64,000 nt of DNA from Paenibacillus cellulositrophicus (GCF_009363095.1 NZ_CP045295.1:4555001-4619000), one strand, 5' to 3'. Shown: positions 19,167 to 27,907, counted from the first letter of the stretch. Numbers and translations: made by a program. The notes: generated by a model from the letters alone, not told the origin.

Positions 19167-19189
19167 TTCATGGATACCTCCTGACACTT

Positions 19190-19211
19190 CCATACTACCA
19201 TACAAGTATGG
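19190..19211. promoter_or_regulatory. candidate GntR operator upstream of gntR-uxuA-uxuB
   Basis: CCATACAAGTATGG (19198-19211) is a perfect 6-2-6 inverted repeat, and another CCATAC half-site lies just beside it (19190-19195). It is 24-45 bases upstream of the regulator's start codon, so autoregulation is plausible. The binding protein is inferred. Confidence 0.55.
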
Positions 19212-19361
19212 CAGACGAAATGAAAATTTGCAGCTGAACGACCTGGATATTTGAATGAAAAGCCAATAAAATGCAGGCCAATAGGATTCGGCAGGTTCTA
19301 CAAGCTCTGAAAACCCGTCATGGAAAAGGGCCCACAGGGTTGAGAGCCAGGTTCAGGACAG

Positions 19362-19394
19362 AAAAAAGCCGGCGGACAAGTCCGTCGGCTTTTT
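19362..19394 (-). terminator. terminator after clpP
   Basis: AAAAAGCCGGCGGAC pairs with GTCCGTCGGCTTTTT with one wobble, and both flanks are A/T runs. It is about 100 bases past the clpP stop on the minus strand. Confidence 0.85.
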
Positions 19395-19493
19395 AATCTG
19401 GCAGAGCGCTGCAACGATCGTGCGGGCATGAATCTTCTGTGTACATGGTGGTAGTTCGGATAGCCGCAGTTTTTCCGGGCTTACAGTGTTCGA

Positions 19494-20081
19494 TTATTTT
19501 ACCGGCTGCGTAATGATCCGGTCCACGATGCCGTATTCCAGCGCTTCCTGGGCGGTGAGGAAGAAGTCGCGATTGGTATCCTTCTCAATGCGTTCCAGCG
19601 GCTGTCCGGTTCTCTCCGCGATAAAATCGTTGATCTTGCTTCGCAGCTTCAAAATCCGGCGCGCCGTGATATCGATATCGGCTGCGGGACCTTGGGCACC
19701 GCCGAGCGGCTGATGCAGCATGAACTCGCTGTTGGGGAGGGCATAACGCATGCCCTTTTCCCCGGCAAGGAAGAGCACCGCACCCATGGATGCGGCAATA
19801 CCCATGCAGATCGTGGTGACCTTCGGCTTGATGTAGTCCATTGTGTCCAAAATGGCATAGCCTGCCGAGGTAGAGCCCCCCGGGCTGTTGATATACAGGG
19901 ATATATCCTTCTCCGGATCGTCGGCGGCCAGGAACAGCAGCTGTGCGATGATGCTGTTGGCCACCACGTCATTCACTTCGGAACCGAGAAAAATAATCCG
20001 GTCCTTCAAAAGGCGCGAATAAATATCATAGGAACGCTCGCCAAGCCGGCTTTGTTCCACAACGTAAGGAATCGTGTTCAT
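19494..20081 (-). CDS. clpP: ATP-dependent Clp protease proteolytic subunit
   Basis: A 195-residue serine protease that forms the tetradecameric barrel fed by ClpC/ClpX/ClpE. The catalytic triad is in the standard place: Ser98 (GIAASMGA), His123 (MLHQP) and Asp172. AAGGAGG lies 8 bases before ATG 20081 and only 2 before ATG 20087, so the shorter start is preferred. It is monocistronic with its own terminator. No CtsR box is evident to me in the short upstream gap to the sigma-factor gene. Confidence 0.95.
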   Translation of the reverse strand: MNTIPYVVEQSRLGERSYDIYSRLLKDRIIFLGSEVNDVVANSIIAQLLFLAADDPEKDISLYINSPGGSTSAGYAILDTMDYIKPKVTTICMGIAASMGAVLFLAGEKGMRYALPNSEFMLHQPLGGAQGPAADIDITARRILKLRSKINDFIAERTGQPLERIEKDTNRDFFLTAQEALEYGIVDRIITQPVK

Positions 20082-20117
20082 GTTCATGGCCTCCTTTATA
20101 TGGGAAGGCACAAGGAT

Positions 20118-20813
20118 CTACGCCGCACAGCGCAGGGACATACCCGTTCCAGAGGACATCCGAGTCCGGCCGAAACCGACCACTGGGGCCTGGTCCGTTA
20201 CCGGCTGCAGAGCTTCCATTAGCCGCTGGAGCAGCTCAGGCTTCTCCTGCCGGATGGCGGTCAGCAGGATATGGCGAAACTCCTCCTGCTCGACGTCCTT
20301 CCAGTGCGGGTCCGGTGAAATGGCTTCGCCGGTGTCTCCGCTGATGTTGCGGCGCGCCCTGTGCAGCAGTGATTTGACTGTCGTTTCATTCAGTTCCAGC
20401 ATGCTGGCGATATCCGACACCCGGCTCTCAAACACGTCCTTCAGCACGAACACCAGCAGCTGCTTTGGCGTCAGCTTCTCCATCAAGGTGTCGAGCCCGG
20501 ACAGAAGCGTATCGATCGGGTGATCGGTTGATTGCGGCTCAACCATCGGTTCGGCCGACTCACGCGACCTTTTACGGACGAGATCGATCCAATGGTTGCG
20601 GGCAATGGTCATCATAAGCGGCAAGCTGGGCTGCCGCGGAGATGACGGGTCTTTCAGGCAGAAGCGCAGCGTTTTATCGATGGTGTCATGTGCCAAATCT
20701 TCGGCATCCCAGCGGTTGCGGGTGACGCTCAGGCAGAATTTTTTCAAACTTGGGTACAGCTCCGAAATATCCTCGCGATGATATCCGGTGCCATGGGATT
20801 GACGGATTAACAT
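20118..20813 (-). CDS. ECF-type RNA polymerase sigma factor with C-terminal extension
   Basis: A 231-residue sigma-70 family protein. Region 2 is seen in NRWDAEDLAHDTIDKTLRF (about 33-51) and region 4 in LELNETTVKSLLHRARRNI (about 137-155). About 75 residues after region 4, ending in a Gly/Met/Arg-rich tail, have no match I know, longer than usual for a simple ECF. No anti-sigma gene is adjacent: clpP follows on the same strand and yunB is divergent. CAGGAG stands 10 bases before ATG 20813. Its regulon and control are unknown. Confidence 0.82.
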   Translation of the reverse strand: MLIRQSHGTGYHREDISELYPSLKKFCLSVTRNRWDAEDLAHDTIDKTLRFCLKDPSSPRQPSLPLMMTIARNHWIDLVRKRSRESAEPMVEPQSTDHPIDTLLSGLDTLMEKLTPKQLLVFVLKDVFESRVSDIASMLELNETTVKSLLHRARRNISGDTGEAISPDPHWKDVEQEEFRHILLTAIRQEKPELLQRLMEALQPVTDQAPVVGFGRTRMSSGTGMSLRCAA

Positions 20814-20829
20814 GTTAATCACACTCCTG

Positions 20830-20841
20830 TAGAGGCCTCTA
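20830..20841. promoter_or_regulatory. 12-bp palindrome before the ECF sigma gene
   Basis: TAGAGGCCTCTA is a perfect palindrome 17-28 bases upstream of the sigma-factor start codon, next to a further CTCTATAGAG (20837-20846) palindrome. It may be an operator or part of the leader. No known regulator site is recognised. Confidence 0.35.
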
Positions 20842-21060
20842 TAGAGATAACGTTTGAACAGGGGGAAAAGGATACGGGATGCTCATTTTTTAAAAATATT
20901 ATGTTACAAGGGGATAACGATCTTTCTCCAATATTGATACCAGTATAACAAAATACGAAAGTGGCTGCTCCCTGGCAGGAGTGGGGCTTGCTCTTCTTTT
21001 TTGCCAAGCCCGGGCATATGCTGATAAGGTAACCTACGGCTTCGAAGGAGGGGTTCCGGC

Positions 21061-21900
21061 ATGAAAAGAAGGGCCAGATGGCGCAGCAGAGGGGCGAGCA
21101 GGCCCCGGAGCCGGCGGAGGGTATGGCTGATCGGTGCATTGGTTTTTCTCATTCTTATGCTCCAGGGCTTCGCCTATGTCGAAAATCATCTGAAACCGCC
21201 CATCATGTACCTGGCCAAAATCCGCATGAAGCAGATTGCAACCGACGCCATTAACGAAGCGGTGGCTGCGCAGGTGGCGGAGGGCGAGAACGCGGATGAC
21301 CTGATCGATTGGAAAATGGATACGTCCGGCAAAGTGTCCGGCTTTATGCTGAATTACGCAGAGCATATGAAAATTACCTCCAGCACCTTTAAGGTGGTTC
21401 AGTCCACGCTGGAGGACAAACATAAGCTGGCCGAGAGCATTCCGCTGGGCCAGGCGCTCGGCAGCCCAATCATTGCATCCTTCGGCCCCAATATTCCGAT
21501 TCGGGTCGAGCCTCAAGGTGCGGTCAAGGTAGATCTGAAAACGAGAGAAAAAGATGCGGGGATTAATATGGTGCTCGTGGAGATTTACATTCATGTAACG
21601 GTCGAAGTGGGAGTCGTCGTGCCGTTCGACATGGAGCCGGAAATCGTCGATACGGAAATCCCGGTCTCCTACCTGATGGTCGTCGGCAACGTTCCGATGT
21701 ATTATTACGACAGTAAGGGCACGCCGGTCGGGGAAAACGGGGCCGCGGCGCCAAGCATCGCGCTGCCCGGAGCCGGAGCGCAAAGCCAGCAAGGCGGAAG
21801 CCCGGCGGCAGGAAACCCGCCCAGCATCCATCCGGGAGGGGAAAACCCCGGAACAACGGATTCGACGAGCGGGGTAACGGGGGAGGCAGGGAAGCACTAA
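21061..21900 (+). CDS. yunB: sporulation protein YunB
   Basis: A 279-residue protein with a very basic N-terminus (KRRARWRSRGASRPRSRRR), one membrane segment (about 22-41) and an extracytoplasmic YunB domain (about 45-220). The tail (about 222-279) is Gly/Pro/Ala-rich and probably disordered. YunB is made in the mother cell and needed for full sporulation in B. subtilis. It has a strong AAGGAGGGG site. In B. subtilis yunB adjoins lytH (yunA); here lytH lies next to it, convergent. Confidence 0.9.
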   Translation: MKRRARWRSRGASRPRSRRRVWLIGALVFLILMLQGFAYVENHLKPPIMYLAKIRMKQIATDAINEAVAAQVAEGENADDLIDWKMDTSGKVSGFMLNYAEHMKITSSTFKVVQSTLEDKHKLAESIPLGQALGSPIIASFGPNIPIRVEPQGAVKVDLKTREKDAGINMVLVEIYIHVTVEVGVVVPFDMEPEIVDTEIPVSYLMVVGNVPMYYYDSKGTPVGENGAAAPSIALPGAGAQSQQGGSPAAGNPPSIHPGGENPGTTDSTSGVTGEAGKH

Positions 21901-21919
21901 ACGGCCCCAGTATAGCCAT

Positions 21920-21967
21920 AAAAAAAAGGGACCTCCCGAACACGCGGTTCAGGAGGATCCCTTTTTC
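21920..21967. terminator. bidirectional terminator between yunB and lytH
   Basis: AAAAAGGGA and CCTCC pair with GGAGG and TCCCTTTTT around a short loop. It overlaps the last codons of lytH on the minus strand. Confidence 0.85.
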
Positions 21968-23040
21968 TGTTTCAGCGCTTTGCGCTCTTCCATTTCCCAG
22001 CGCCGGAGGGATGGATAAGGGTCGAACGACCATTCGACCAGGCCGCTGTCACGGTAGATGCCGTAGTGCAGATGCGGAGGGAATTTACCTTGCGTGCCGG
22101 GTTTCCCGTAGCCGGAGCTGCCGACCCAGCCGATCGTTTGCCCTGGTGTGACGATATCTCCCTGTTTGATGGACTTTTCAAACCCTTGCAGATGAGCGTA
22201 GTAATGGTAATGGTTGTCCAAATCCCGGATGCCGATGCGCCAACCGCCGAACGGGTTCCACCCCTTGAGCTCAACTACGCCATAGCAGGTGCTTCGTACG
22301 GGAACGCCGTAGTTCGCAAAGATGTCCGTGCCTTCATGGATCCGGTAACCTCCCCAGCTCCGCCCGCTTCCCCAGGTGCTCCGGTACGAGTAGCTATTGC
22401 TGATGGGGAGAGGGAAGGCATGCCCTGATAAATCCAGCGTGCCGAATTTTTCATACAGCTTGGAGAATTGTTCGATCCGTTGAACCGAGCGGCTGTTATG
22501 GTAATATTCCCACATCGCGATGTTGAAATCTTCCTGTGATTTGCCGTACCGCTGCAAATAATCCGCCATGCTGTACAGCACGTCAAGGTCGTTGTCGGGA
22601 TCTGCCCGCCCGTCGCCGGAGCCGTCGCGGCCGTATCCGTCGAAGATGGAAATGGACCGCGGGTTATGATCGTTCAATTCCGGATTGAACACTCCCGACC
22701 AGGCCGGTTCCGTAATGAGGATGCCGGTGAGGCGCTCCGGGTGCTTGCGATCCTTTGGATGGGCTTTGGTCAAGGTCCGTTCGTACTGGTCGATCGCGGC
22801 AATTCTGTACCAAGGGATGTTGGTGGCCTTGCTGATCTTCGCATAGAGTGCCTTTCTGGACTCCAGGATTTCTGTCCGGCTCAGCTGGTCCAGCGACTTG
22901 GCGGCTTGGTTGGGCTCCGGAGCCGCCGGCTCCGCGTCCACCTTGCCGGGAAGGTGAAAGCAGCCCAGCAGCAGCGCCGATGCGAGTACACCTGTCAGCG
23001 AACGTTTGAGCCACCGTGTGTGCGGAACAATGTATTTCAT
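21949..23040 (-). CDS. lytH: M23 peptidase, LytH-like
   Basis: A 363-residue exported protein. The N-terminal signal (about 10-32) includes LLLGC, a near-lipobox, so it may be a lipoprotein. Residues 45-215 are a family-specific helical region with a calcium-loop-like GYGRDGSGDGRADPDND segment. Residues 225-345 are the M23/LytM zinc peptidase with HEGTD and HLHYG ligand motifs. B. subtilis LytH is an L-Ala-D-Glu endopeptidase that makes the single L-Ala side chains of spore cortex. Adjacency to yunB supports that role. AGGAGG stands 10 bases upstream of 23040. Confidence 0.85.
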   Translation of the reverse strand: MKYIVPHTRWLKRSLTGVLASALLLGCFHLPGKVDAEPAAPEPNQAAKSLDQLSRTEILESRKALYAKISKATNIPWYRIAAIDQYERTLTKAHPKDRKHPERLTGILITEPAWSGVFNPELNDHNPRSISIFDGYGRDGSGDGRADPDNDLDVLYSMADYLQRYGKSQEDFNIAMWEYYHNSRSVQRIEQFSKLYEKFGTLDLSGHAFPLPISNSYSYRSTWGSGRSWGGYRIHEGTDIFANYGVPVRSTCYGVVELKGWNPFGGWRIGIRDLDNHYHYYAHLQGFEKSIKQGDIVTPGQTIGWVGSSGYGKPGTQGKFPPHLHYGIYRDSGLVEWSFDPYPSLRRWEMEERKALKQKKGSS

Positions 23041-23171
23041 CGGTTCTCTACCTCCTGCCAGTTTGATGCAGTCCTCGCTCAATATTCGGACTGGACCGAC
23101 ATAGCCTTAGAGTGAATCAAGAACCTCGAATTTATCCGTGCTTGGAAATGGAAGTATTTTGGCCGATTTCA

Positions 23172-23180
23172 TGATATAAT
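23172..23180 (+). promoter_or_regulatory. extended -10 promoter of lipA
   Basis: TGATATAAT is an extended -10 (TGnTATAAT) 48 bases before the lipA start; no good -35 is seen at the right distance. Confidence 0.55.
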
Positions 23181-23227
23181 ATGGAACATGCAGCAGCTAA
23201 CCATGATAGCGAAAGAAGGTCAGAACA

Positions 23228-24109
23228 TTGCCTACGAATACCATCAAGGAGCCAAAGCCGGATTGGATTCGCATCAAACTGACAACCGGTGACAATTACC
23301 AGGAAATCAAGAGCATGATGCGCTCTAAGACCCTTCACACGGTATGTGAAGAAGCACGTTGCCCTAACATATATGAGTGCTGGGCCAATCGTACCGCCAC
23401 GTTTATGATTCTCGGCGATATTTGTACGCGGGCCTGCCGTTTTTGTGCAGTAAATACAGGAAAACCGACGGAGCTGGATCTCCAGGAACCGGAACGTGTC
23501 GCTGAAGCGGCGGAGAACATGGGTCTACGCCACTGCGTCATCACCAGTGTGGCCCGGGACGATCTGTCCGACGGAGGTGCGTCTATTTTCGCAGAGTCGA
23601 TCAAGGCTGTCCGCAAGCGTCTGCCGCTGTGCAGCGTGGAGGTGCTGATTCCGGACTTTATGGGCAATTGGGACGCCCTGAAGACCGTAATGGACGCGAA
23701 GCCGGATATTTTGAACCATAACATTGAAACGGTGGAACGCATGTCGAATCGTGTGCGCGCCAAAGCGAAGTATGACCGCTCCCTGGAGCTGCTGCGCAGA
23801 GCGAAGGAAATGCAGCCGAACATTCCGACGAAGTCCAGCATCATGCTGGGAGTCGGCGAAGAATGGGATGAAATTTTGCAGGCGATGGACGACCTTCGCG
23901 CCGTGGATTGCAACATTATGACAATCGGGCAATATTTGCAGCCTTCTCCGCAGCATTTAAATGTGGTTAAATATTATCATCCGGATGAGTTTGCCGCTCT
24001 GAAGGAAGAAGGCATGAAGCGGGGATTCAGCCACGTGGAATCCGGACCGCTTGTGCGCAGCTCCTACCATGCCCATGAGCAGGTACAATCCGCTGCGCAG
24101 CATAAATAG
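23228..24109 (+). CDS. lipA: lipoyl synthase
   Basis: A 293-residue radical-SAM enzyme that inserts two sulfurs into octanoyl chains on E2/GcvH proteins. It has both cluster motifs: the auxiliary CX4CX5C (Cys40, Cys45, Cys51) and the radical-SAM CX3CX2C (Cys66, Cys70, Cys73). The start is TTG with GAAGAAGGT-like pairing (AAGGT) 8 bases upstream. It is followed by yutD, as in B. subtilis where lipA is yutB. Confidence 0.96.
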   Translation: MPTNTIKEPKPDWIRIKLTTGDNYQEIKSMMRSKTLHTVCEEARCPNIYECWANRTATFMILGDICTRACRFCAVNTGKPTELDLQEPERVAEAAENMGLRHCVITSVARDDLSDGGASIFAESIKAVRKRLPLCSVEVLIPDFMGNWDALKTVMDAKPDILNHNIETVERMSNRVRAKAKYDRSLELLRRAKEMQPNIPTKSSIMLGVGEEWDEILQAMDDLRAVDCNIMTIGQYLQPSPQHLNVVKYYHPDEFAALKEEGMKRGFSHVESGPLVRSSYHAHEQVQSAAQHK

Positions 24110-24154
24110 GCGCCATTATACGATAACCTCAGGCAGAAAGGCAGGGGTAGTTCA

Positions 24155-24466
24155 TTGATTCTGATCGGCGGAAAAAATTATGAGGTGCTTAAAGATCATA
24201 AAGACGGTTGGAACCTTGAAGCCTTTCGTGAACGATACAGTGAAGTGCTGGACCGCTACGACTATATTGTCGGCGATTGGGGCTACAGTCAGCTCCGGCT
24301 TAAAGGGTTTTACCGGGATAAGCATCCCAAAGCAACCAAAGACACAGCCATTTCCGGTATGATGGATTACATTAACGAATACTGCAACTTCGGCTGCGCG
24401 TACTTTGTACTGCAGAAGAGCCGGGAGTCGCAGCCCAAAGAGAAAACAAAAAGCGGTTCCGTATAG
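24155..24466 (+). CDS. yutD: YutD family protein
   Basis: A 103-residue cytoplasmic protein of the YutD family, function unknown. The conserved centre YDYIVGDWGYSQLRLKGFY (about 35-53) and the downstream EYCNFGCAYFVL block are visible. Start is TTG. It follows lipA by 45 bases on the same strand, as in B. subtilis. Its stop codon lies inside the terminator stem. Confidence 0.85.
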   Translation: MILIGGKNYEVLKDHKDGWNLEAFRERYSEVLDRYDYIVGDWGYSQLRLKGFYRDKHPKATKDTAISGMMDYINEYCNFGCAYFVLQKSRESQPKEKTKSGSV

Positions 24467-24480
24467 GAGCCGCTTTTTGT
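24448..24480 (+). terminator. terminator overlapping the end of yutD
   Basis: AAAAAGCGGTTCC pairs with GGAGCCGCTTTTT; the loop holds the yutD stop codon. Confidence 0.85.
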
Positions 24481-24518
24481 TATGCAATTTGTCATGCACA
24501 TAAAGTCTTGATGCTGAT

Positions 24519-25322
24519 CTATCCCAAAAATGCTTCCCGCACCCGGTTCCAGAACGGGAACGGGCGGTATCTCGCAAAGCTGACCTTCTCCTTGGCGACC
24601 TGGCAGCGAACCGAGATGAGGTCGTCCACCTGCAGGTTGACATGATCGATGTAGAGTAAGAGCCGCTGCTCTTTGCGGGAGAAAATGTCGCAGTGATGGT
24701 GCTTGGGCAGCAGAAGGGGCGATCCCATCGTCCGGAAGACGCGGTTATTGATCGAGGCGATCTCCGCGATCTGCAGCGCCTCGATAGTCGGGTGCACCAT
24801 GGCGCCTCCAAGACTTTTATTATATGCCGTGCTTCCGGATGGCGTGGAGACGCAGATCCCGTCGCCGCGGAACATTTCAAAGGTTTGGTCGTTGATGTCC
24901 ACCTGGGCCACTACCGTTCCGTCGACGCCTTTCAGAGTGAACTCGTTCAAGGCGATATAGGAAGCGTTGCCCGATTTTCTATGAATTTCAAGTTCAAGCA
25001 GCGGATATTTGACGATTCGCGGACGAATGGAGCCCGAATTGGCCGCAGAGCTCATCAGTTCGATCAGCTGCGGCAGCTCGTCCGCTTTCCAGTCCGCATA
25101 GAATCCCAGATGTCCGGTGTGAACCCCTACGAAGGCAATGTCAGGAATATGGTCAATAAACGTATGAAAGGCATGAAGCATGGTGCCGTCCCCGCCGATG
25201 GAAATGACAATCTCTGGTGATTCGGCATCCAGCTGAAATCCCCGTTGCGCCGCAAGCTTATGGAACTGCTCGCTTAAATCCACGGATAACTGATCCCCGC
25301 GATCCAGAACATAGTATCTCAA
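24519..25322 (-). CDS. nadK: NAD kinase
   Basis: A 267-residue enzyme that phosphorylates NAD to NADP. The GGDGT motif is at about 43-47 and the second conserved block TPSGSTAYNKSLGG is intact. The start is TTG at 25322 (protein begins RYYVLDRGDQ), with AAAGGAG 9 bases upstream; a longer frame to 25724 is only the ylbJ gene read in another frame. It follows ylbJ by 83 bases on the minus strand. Confidence 0.93.
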   Translation of the reverse strand: MRYYVLDRGDQLSVDLSEQFHKLAAQRGFQLDAESPEIVISIGGDGTMLHAFHTFIDHIPDIAFVGVHTGHLGFYADWKADELPQLIELMSSAANSGSIRPRIVKYPLLELEIHRKSGNASYIALNEFTLKGVDGTVVAQVDINDQTFEMFRGDGICVSTPSGSTAYNKSLGGAMVHPTIEALQIAEIASINNRVFRTMGSPLLLPKHHHCDIFSRKEQRLLLYIDHVNLQVDDLISVRCQVAKEKVSFARYRPFPFWNRVREAFLG

Positions 25323-25405
25323 GGGTGTAAGCTCCTTTGTAATGGGTTTATAAGAATCATAAACAATATCCGAGGATAACACAACGTCCATTTCATGTTC
25401 CGTGA

Positions 25406-26638
25406 TCAGGAGGTCCGGCGAACGCCGCGCCACAAGGATTGAATCCAGCTGATCAGAAGGGAGAGCACCGTCATCCCGGCCAGCAGGATGCACAACAGGA
25501 CGAGGCAGTCCCGGATGCCTTGGGCCGAGGCCAGAAAGCCGAAGTTTTGGCTTGCGAAGACAGGCGCATCGGTATAACGTCCCATCACTGGTTCCCATAA
25601 AAACAAAACGAGGAAAGCAGCCACAAAACCATGGATCAAGCGCGCCATCATGAACGGCAAATAGCGCAGATTGGTGGCGTGCAGAATGCTCGCGATCTGG
25701 GCATGCACGGAGAGCCCTCCCCAAGACAGGATAAAGGCCGCTGCAGCTGCCTTAAAGGGCAGCGGAACGGAGGAGGCGGCTTCACCCGCCGAACGGGCGC
25801 CCAGGGTAACCTCAAATAAGCCTCCAACGAGCGCTTCCGAGAGGGATGGAGGGAACTGGAGCGCCGTCAGGCCATTTTCCAGCAGACGATAGAAGAACGC
25901 CATTACCCCCGCTTCGGTAAGTATCTCTAAAAATACCGAGAAGAATACAACCAGTCCGCCCACGACAATAATAAGCTTCAGCGAAGATTCGACCGCCTGC
26001 TGGAGCAGCTCGCCCACGCTTCGGCCGTCGTTCATTCTGGCTTCATGCATGGCGTTGAACGCCCGCCGCAGCCGGCTGCCGCGAACCGGGGCTCCGGAAG
26101 CCGGAATTTCGGTCACCGAGCCCCGTTTGCCATGGAAACGCATGAGGAGGCCGATCAGAAAACCGCCGCCGTAATGGGAAAGCGCCAGAATGGTCGCGAT
26201 TTTGGGATAATGAAAAAAACCGACCGATACGGCGCCGATCAGAAATATCGGGTCAGAAGAGGTTGTAAAGGCCACCAGCCGCTCGCCTTCCTCCCGGTTG
26301 AGCATTTTCTGTTCCCACAGCTTGGCCGTCAGCTTGGCCCCGATGGGATAGCCTGACACATACCCCATCGCGGCTACGAATCCTCCGCTTCCGGGAATGC
26401 GGAACAACGGCTTCATCAGCGGATCGAGCAGCGTGCCGAACAAGTGAACGATGCCGAAGCCCAGCATCATTTCGGAAATGATGAAGAAGGGAAATAACGA
26501 CGGAAACAGGACGTCCCACCAAATGGCCAAGCCCCGCAGGGCAGATTCCAAATAAGGGCCGGGGTAACACAGCATCAGCACTAACAATCCGGCCATAGAC
26601 GCAATCATGAGCGGTAAACCCAGCCTTTTTACGGACAA
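25406..26638 (-). CDS. ylbJ: sporulation integral membrane protein YlbJ
   Basis: A 410-residue protein with eight or more membrane segments and the YlbJ pattern (LFPSLFPFFIISEMM, YVSGYPIGAKL, TTSSDPIFLIGAVSVGFF). It resembles nucleoside-transporter-like gate domains. YlbJ is required for spore formation in B. subtilis and is controlled by sigma E there. Start is TTG with GGGAGG 8 bases upstream. Confidence 0.92.
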   Translation of the reverse strand: MSVKRLGLPLMIASMAGLLVLMLCYPGPYLESALRGLAIWWDVLFPSLFPFFIISEMMLGFGIVHLFGTLLDPLMKPLFRIPGSGGFVAAMGYVSGYPIGAKLTAKLWEQKMLNREEGERLVAFTTSSDPIFLIGAVSVGFFHYPKIATILALSHYGGGFLIGLLMRFHGKRGSVTEIPASGAPVRGSRLRRAFNAMHEARMNDGRSVGELLQQAVESSLKLIIVVGGLVVFFSVFLEILTEAGVMAFFYRLLENGLTALQFPPSLSEALVGGLFEVTLGARSAGEAASSVPLPFKAAAAAFILSWGGLSVHAQIASILHATNLRYLPFMMARLIHGFVAAFLVLFLWEPVMGRYTDAPVFASQNFGFLASAQGIRDCLVLLCILLAGMTVLSLLISWIQSLWRGVRRTS

Positions 26639-26732
26639 ATTCGCAGCCTCCCTTCCGAATATGGGACATGAGAATCACACCTATGTTCCTAGATTTTATG
26701 AATGTCATCGGACAAACAGTACAAAAAAGTTG

Positions 26733-26746
26733 GGAAAGCGTTTACA
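26733..26746. promoter_or_regulatory. cre-like sequence (candidate CcpA site)
   Basis: GGAAAGCGTTTACA matches the cre consensus TGWAANCGNTNWCA at 13 of 14 positions. It lies in the gap between ylbJ (minus) and the small gene at 26843 (plus), 95 bases from the first and 97 from the second. Which unit it would control is unclear. Confidence 0.4.
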
Positions 26747-26842
26747 ATAAATGCTGTATTTTTGGTGGAGATATGGTAAAATATACAGTACAACAACTAA
26801 CTTCATTTCAAGTTTAAAATATATGGATGGAGTGATGAGAAC

Positions 26843-26938
26843 ATGAGTATTGTCGCCGGTCTCCTTGTCTGCGCCTTCGTGTATGTCATTCGCGAATCAC
26901 TGGTCCATCCCGGCGAAGAGGATTGGAGCAGTTACTGA
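26843..26938 (+). CDS. 31-residue membrane-type peptide
   Basis: A small gene with ATG 26843 and TGA 26936-26938. The peptide starts MSIVAGLLVCAFVYVIRESL and ends with an acidic tail (HPGEEDWSSY), so it has one hydrophobic segment at the N-terminus. A GGAGTGATGAG site precedes it and a strong terminator follows 9 bases after the stop, so the unit is complete and monocistronic. I recognise no family; it may be a short membrane-bound regulator peptide. The mixed codon use and exact terminator spacing support a real gene. Confidence 0.6.
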   Translation: MSIVAGLLVCAFVYVIRESLVHPGEEDWSSY

Positions 26939-26947
26939 AGATGTCCT

Positions 26948-26980
26948 AAGGTGCTAAACTTACGTTTAGCGCCTTTTTTT
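26948..26980 (+). terminator. terminator after the 31-residue peptide gene
   Basis: AAGGTGCTAAAC pairs with GTTTAGCGCCTT (one wobble), loop TTAC, then seven T. Confidence 0.9.
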
Positions 26981-27080
26981 GTGCATTGGGACTTGTCCTT
27001 CCGCCAGGCAAATGCAGAGGATCTGCGACCCTGCTTTAAGCTCAGAGCCCACATTGTGGGGTTATTTTGTTTTTGGTTTT

Positions 27081-27089
27081 TGATATAAT
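27081..27089 (+). promoter_or_regulatory. extended -10 promoter before the DUF2225 gene
   Basis: TGATATAAT, the same extended -10 as before lipA, 107 bases upstream of the start codon at 27196. A CCCACA/GTGGGG hairpin with T-rich tail (about 27051-27078) lies just before it. Confidence 0.5.
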
Positions 27090-27195
27090 GGAAATCATAT
27101 GTACTTTGCATGTTGATGATTCATTCGAGTAAGCAGCGTTGGAAGGCCCAGAAAGAGACAAGCAGCGATGAGGACACTGGGCATGAAAGGAATGT

Positions 27196-27903
27196 ATGGA
27201 TGTGGCATTGGAACCTCTTTACTCCATTAATGTAGTATGCTGTAATTGCGAGCATCAATTTTCCACGTCACGGGTGCGTCCGAGCTTTAAGAAGGCCGTG
27301 CGTACGGATGCGGATTTTTGTGCTTATTATAACAACGAGAATCCCGACTATTATGTGGTCAGGGTATGCCCGAAGTGCGGTTTTGCGTCTACGGAGCATT
27401 CAACGGAACGGCTGAGCGATGTGCAGAAAAAGCAGTTTGCCGAGAAAATCGGCAAGCGCTGGATCGAGCGGGACTACAGCGGACACCGGGATTGGGAAAT
27501 TGCGCTTGAGACCTACAAGCTCGCCTTGCTGTGCGCGCAGACGATCGGAGAGAAGGATCGGATTATCGCAAGCCTTCTGCACCATATTGCCTGGCTCTAC
27601 CGGTATAAGGGCGACGAGGAGCAGGAGCAGCGCTTTCTGAAATACTGCCTGGATTCTTATATCCGGGTGTATGAGCTGGAAGGCGTAGGAGCGAACAACG
27701 CGCGCTTGCTTTATTTGATTGGGGAACTGAACCGCCGGACAGGCGATTTCCATCAGGCGGTCAAGTGGTTCTCCAGAGTCATCAATGATAAACATATCGT
27801 GGATTCAGCCATGATTCACGCTTCACGCGAGCAGTGGGGCGTGCTGCGGCAAGAGATGCTGGACAAGCGAATGGAGCTGCCGGGCGAGATGAATCCCGCC
27901 TGA
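27196..27903 (+). CDS. DUF2225 family protein
   Basis: A 235-residue cytoplasmic protein. An N-terminal zinc-ribbon-like unit has two Cys pairs (VCCNCEHQF near 15-22 and VCPKCGF near 57-63). The rest (about 75-220) is helical with a TPR-like pattern (ALETYKLALLCAQ, RRTGDFHQAVKWFSRV). The family is common in Firmicutes and has no known function. The start has GAAAGGAATG upstream. It is monocistronic between two terminators. Confidence 0.8.
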   Translation: MDVALEPLYSINVVCCNCEHQFSTSRVRPSFKKAVRTDADFCAYYNNENPDYYVVRVCPKCGFASTEHSTERLSDVQKKQFAEKIGKRWIERDYSGHRDWEIALETYKLALLCAQTIGEKDRIIASLLHHIAWLYRYKGDEEQEQRFLKYCLDSYIRVYELEGVGANNARLLYLIGELNRRTGDFHQAVKWFSRVINDKHIVDSAMIHASREQWGVLRQEMLDKRMELPGEMNPA

Positions 27904-27907
27904 ACGT

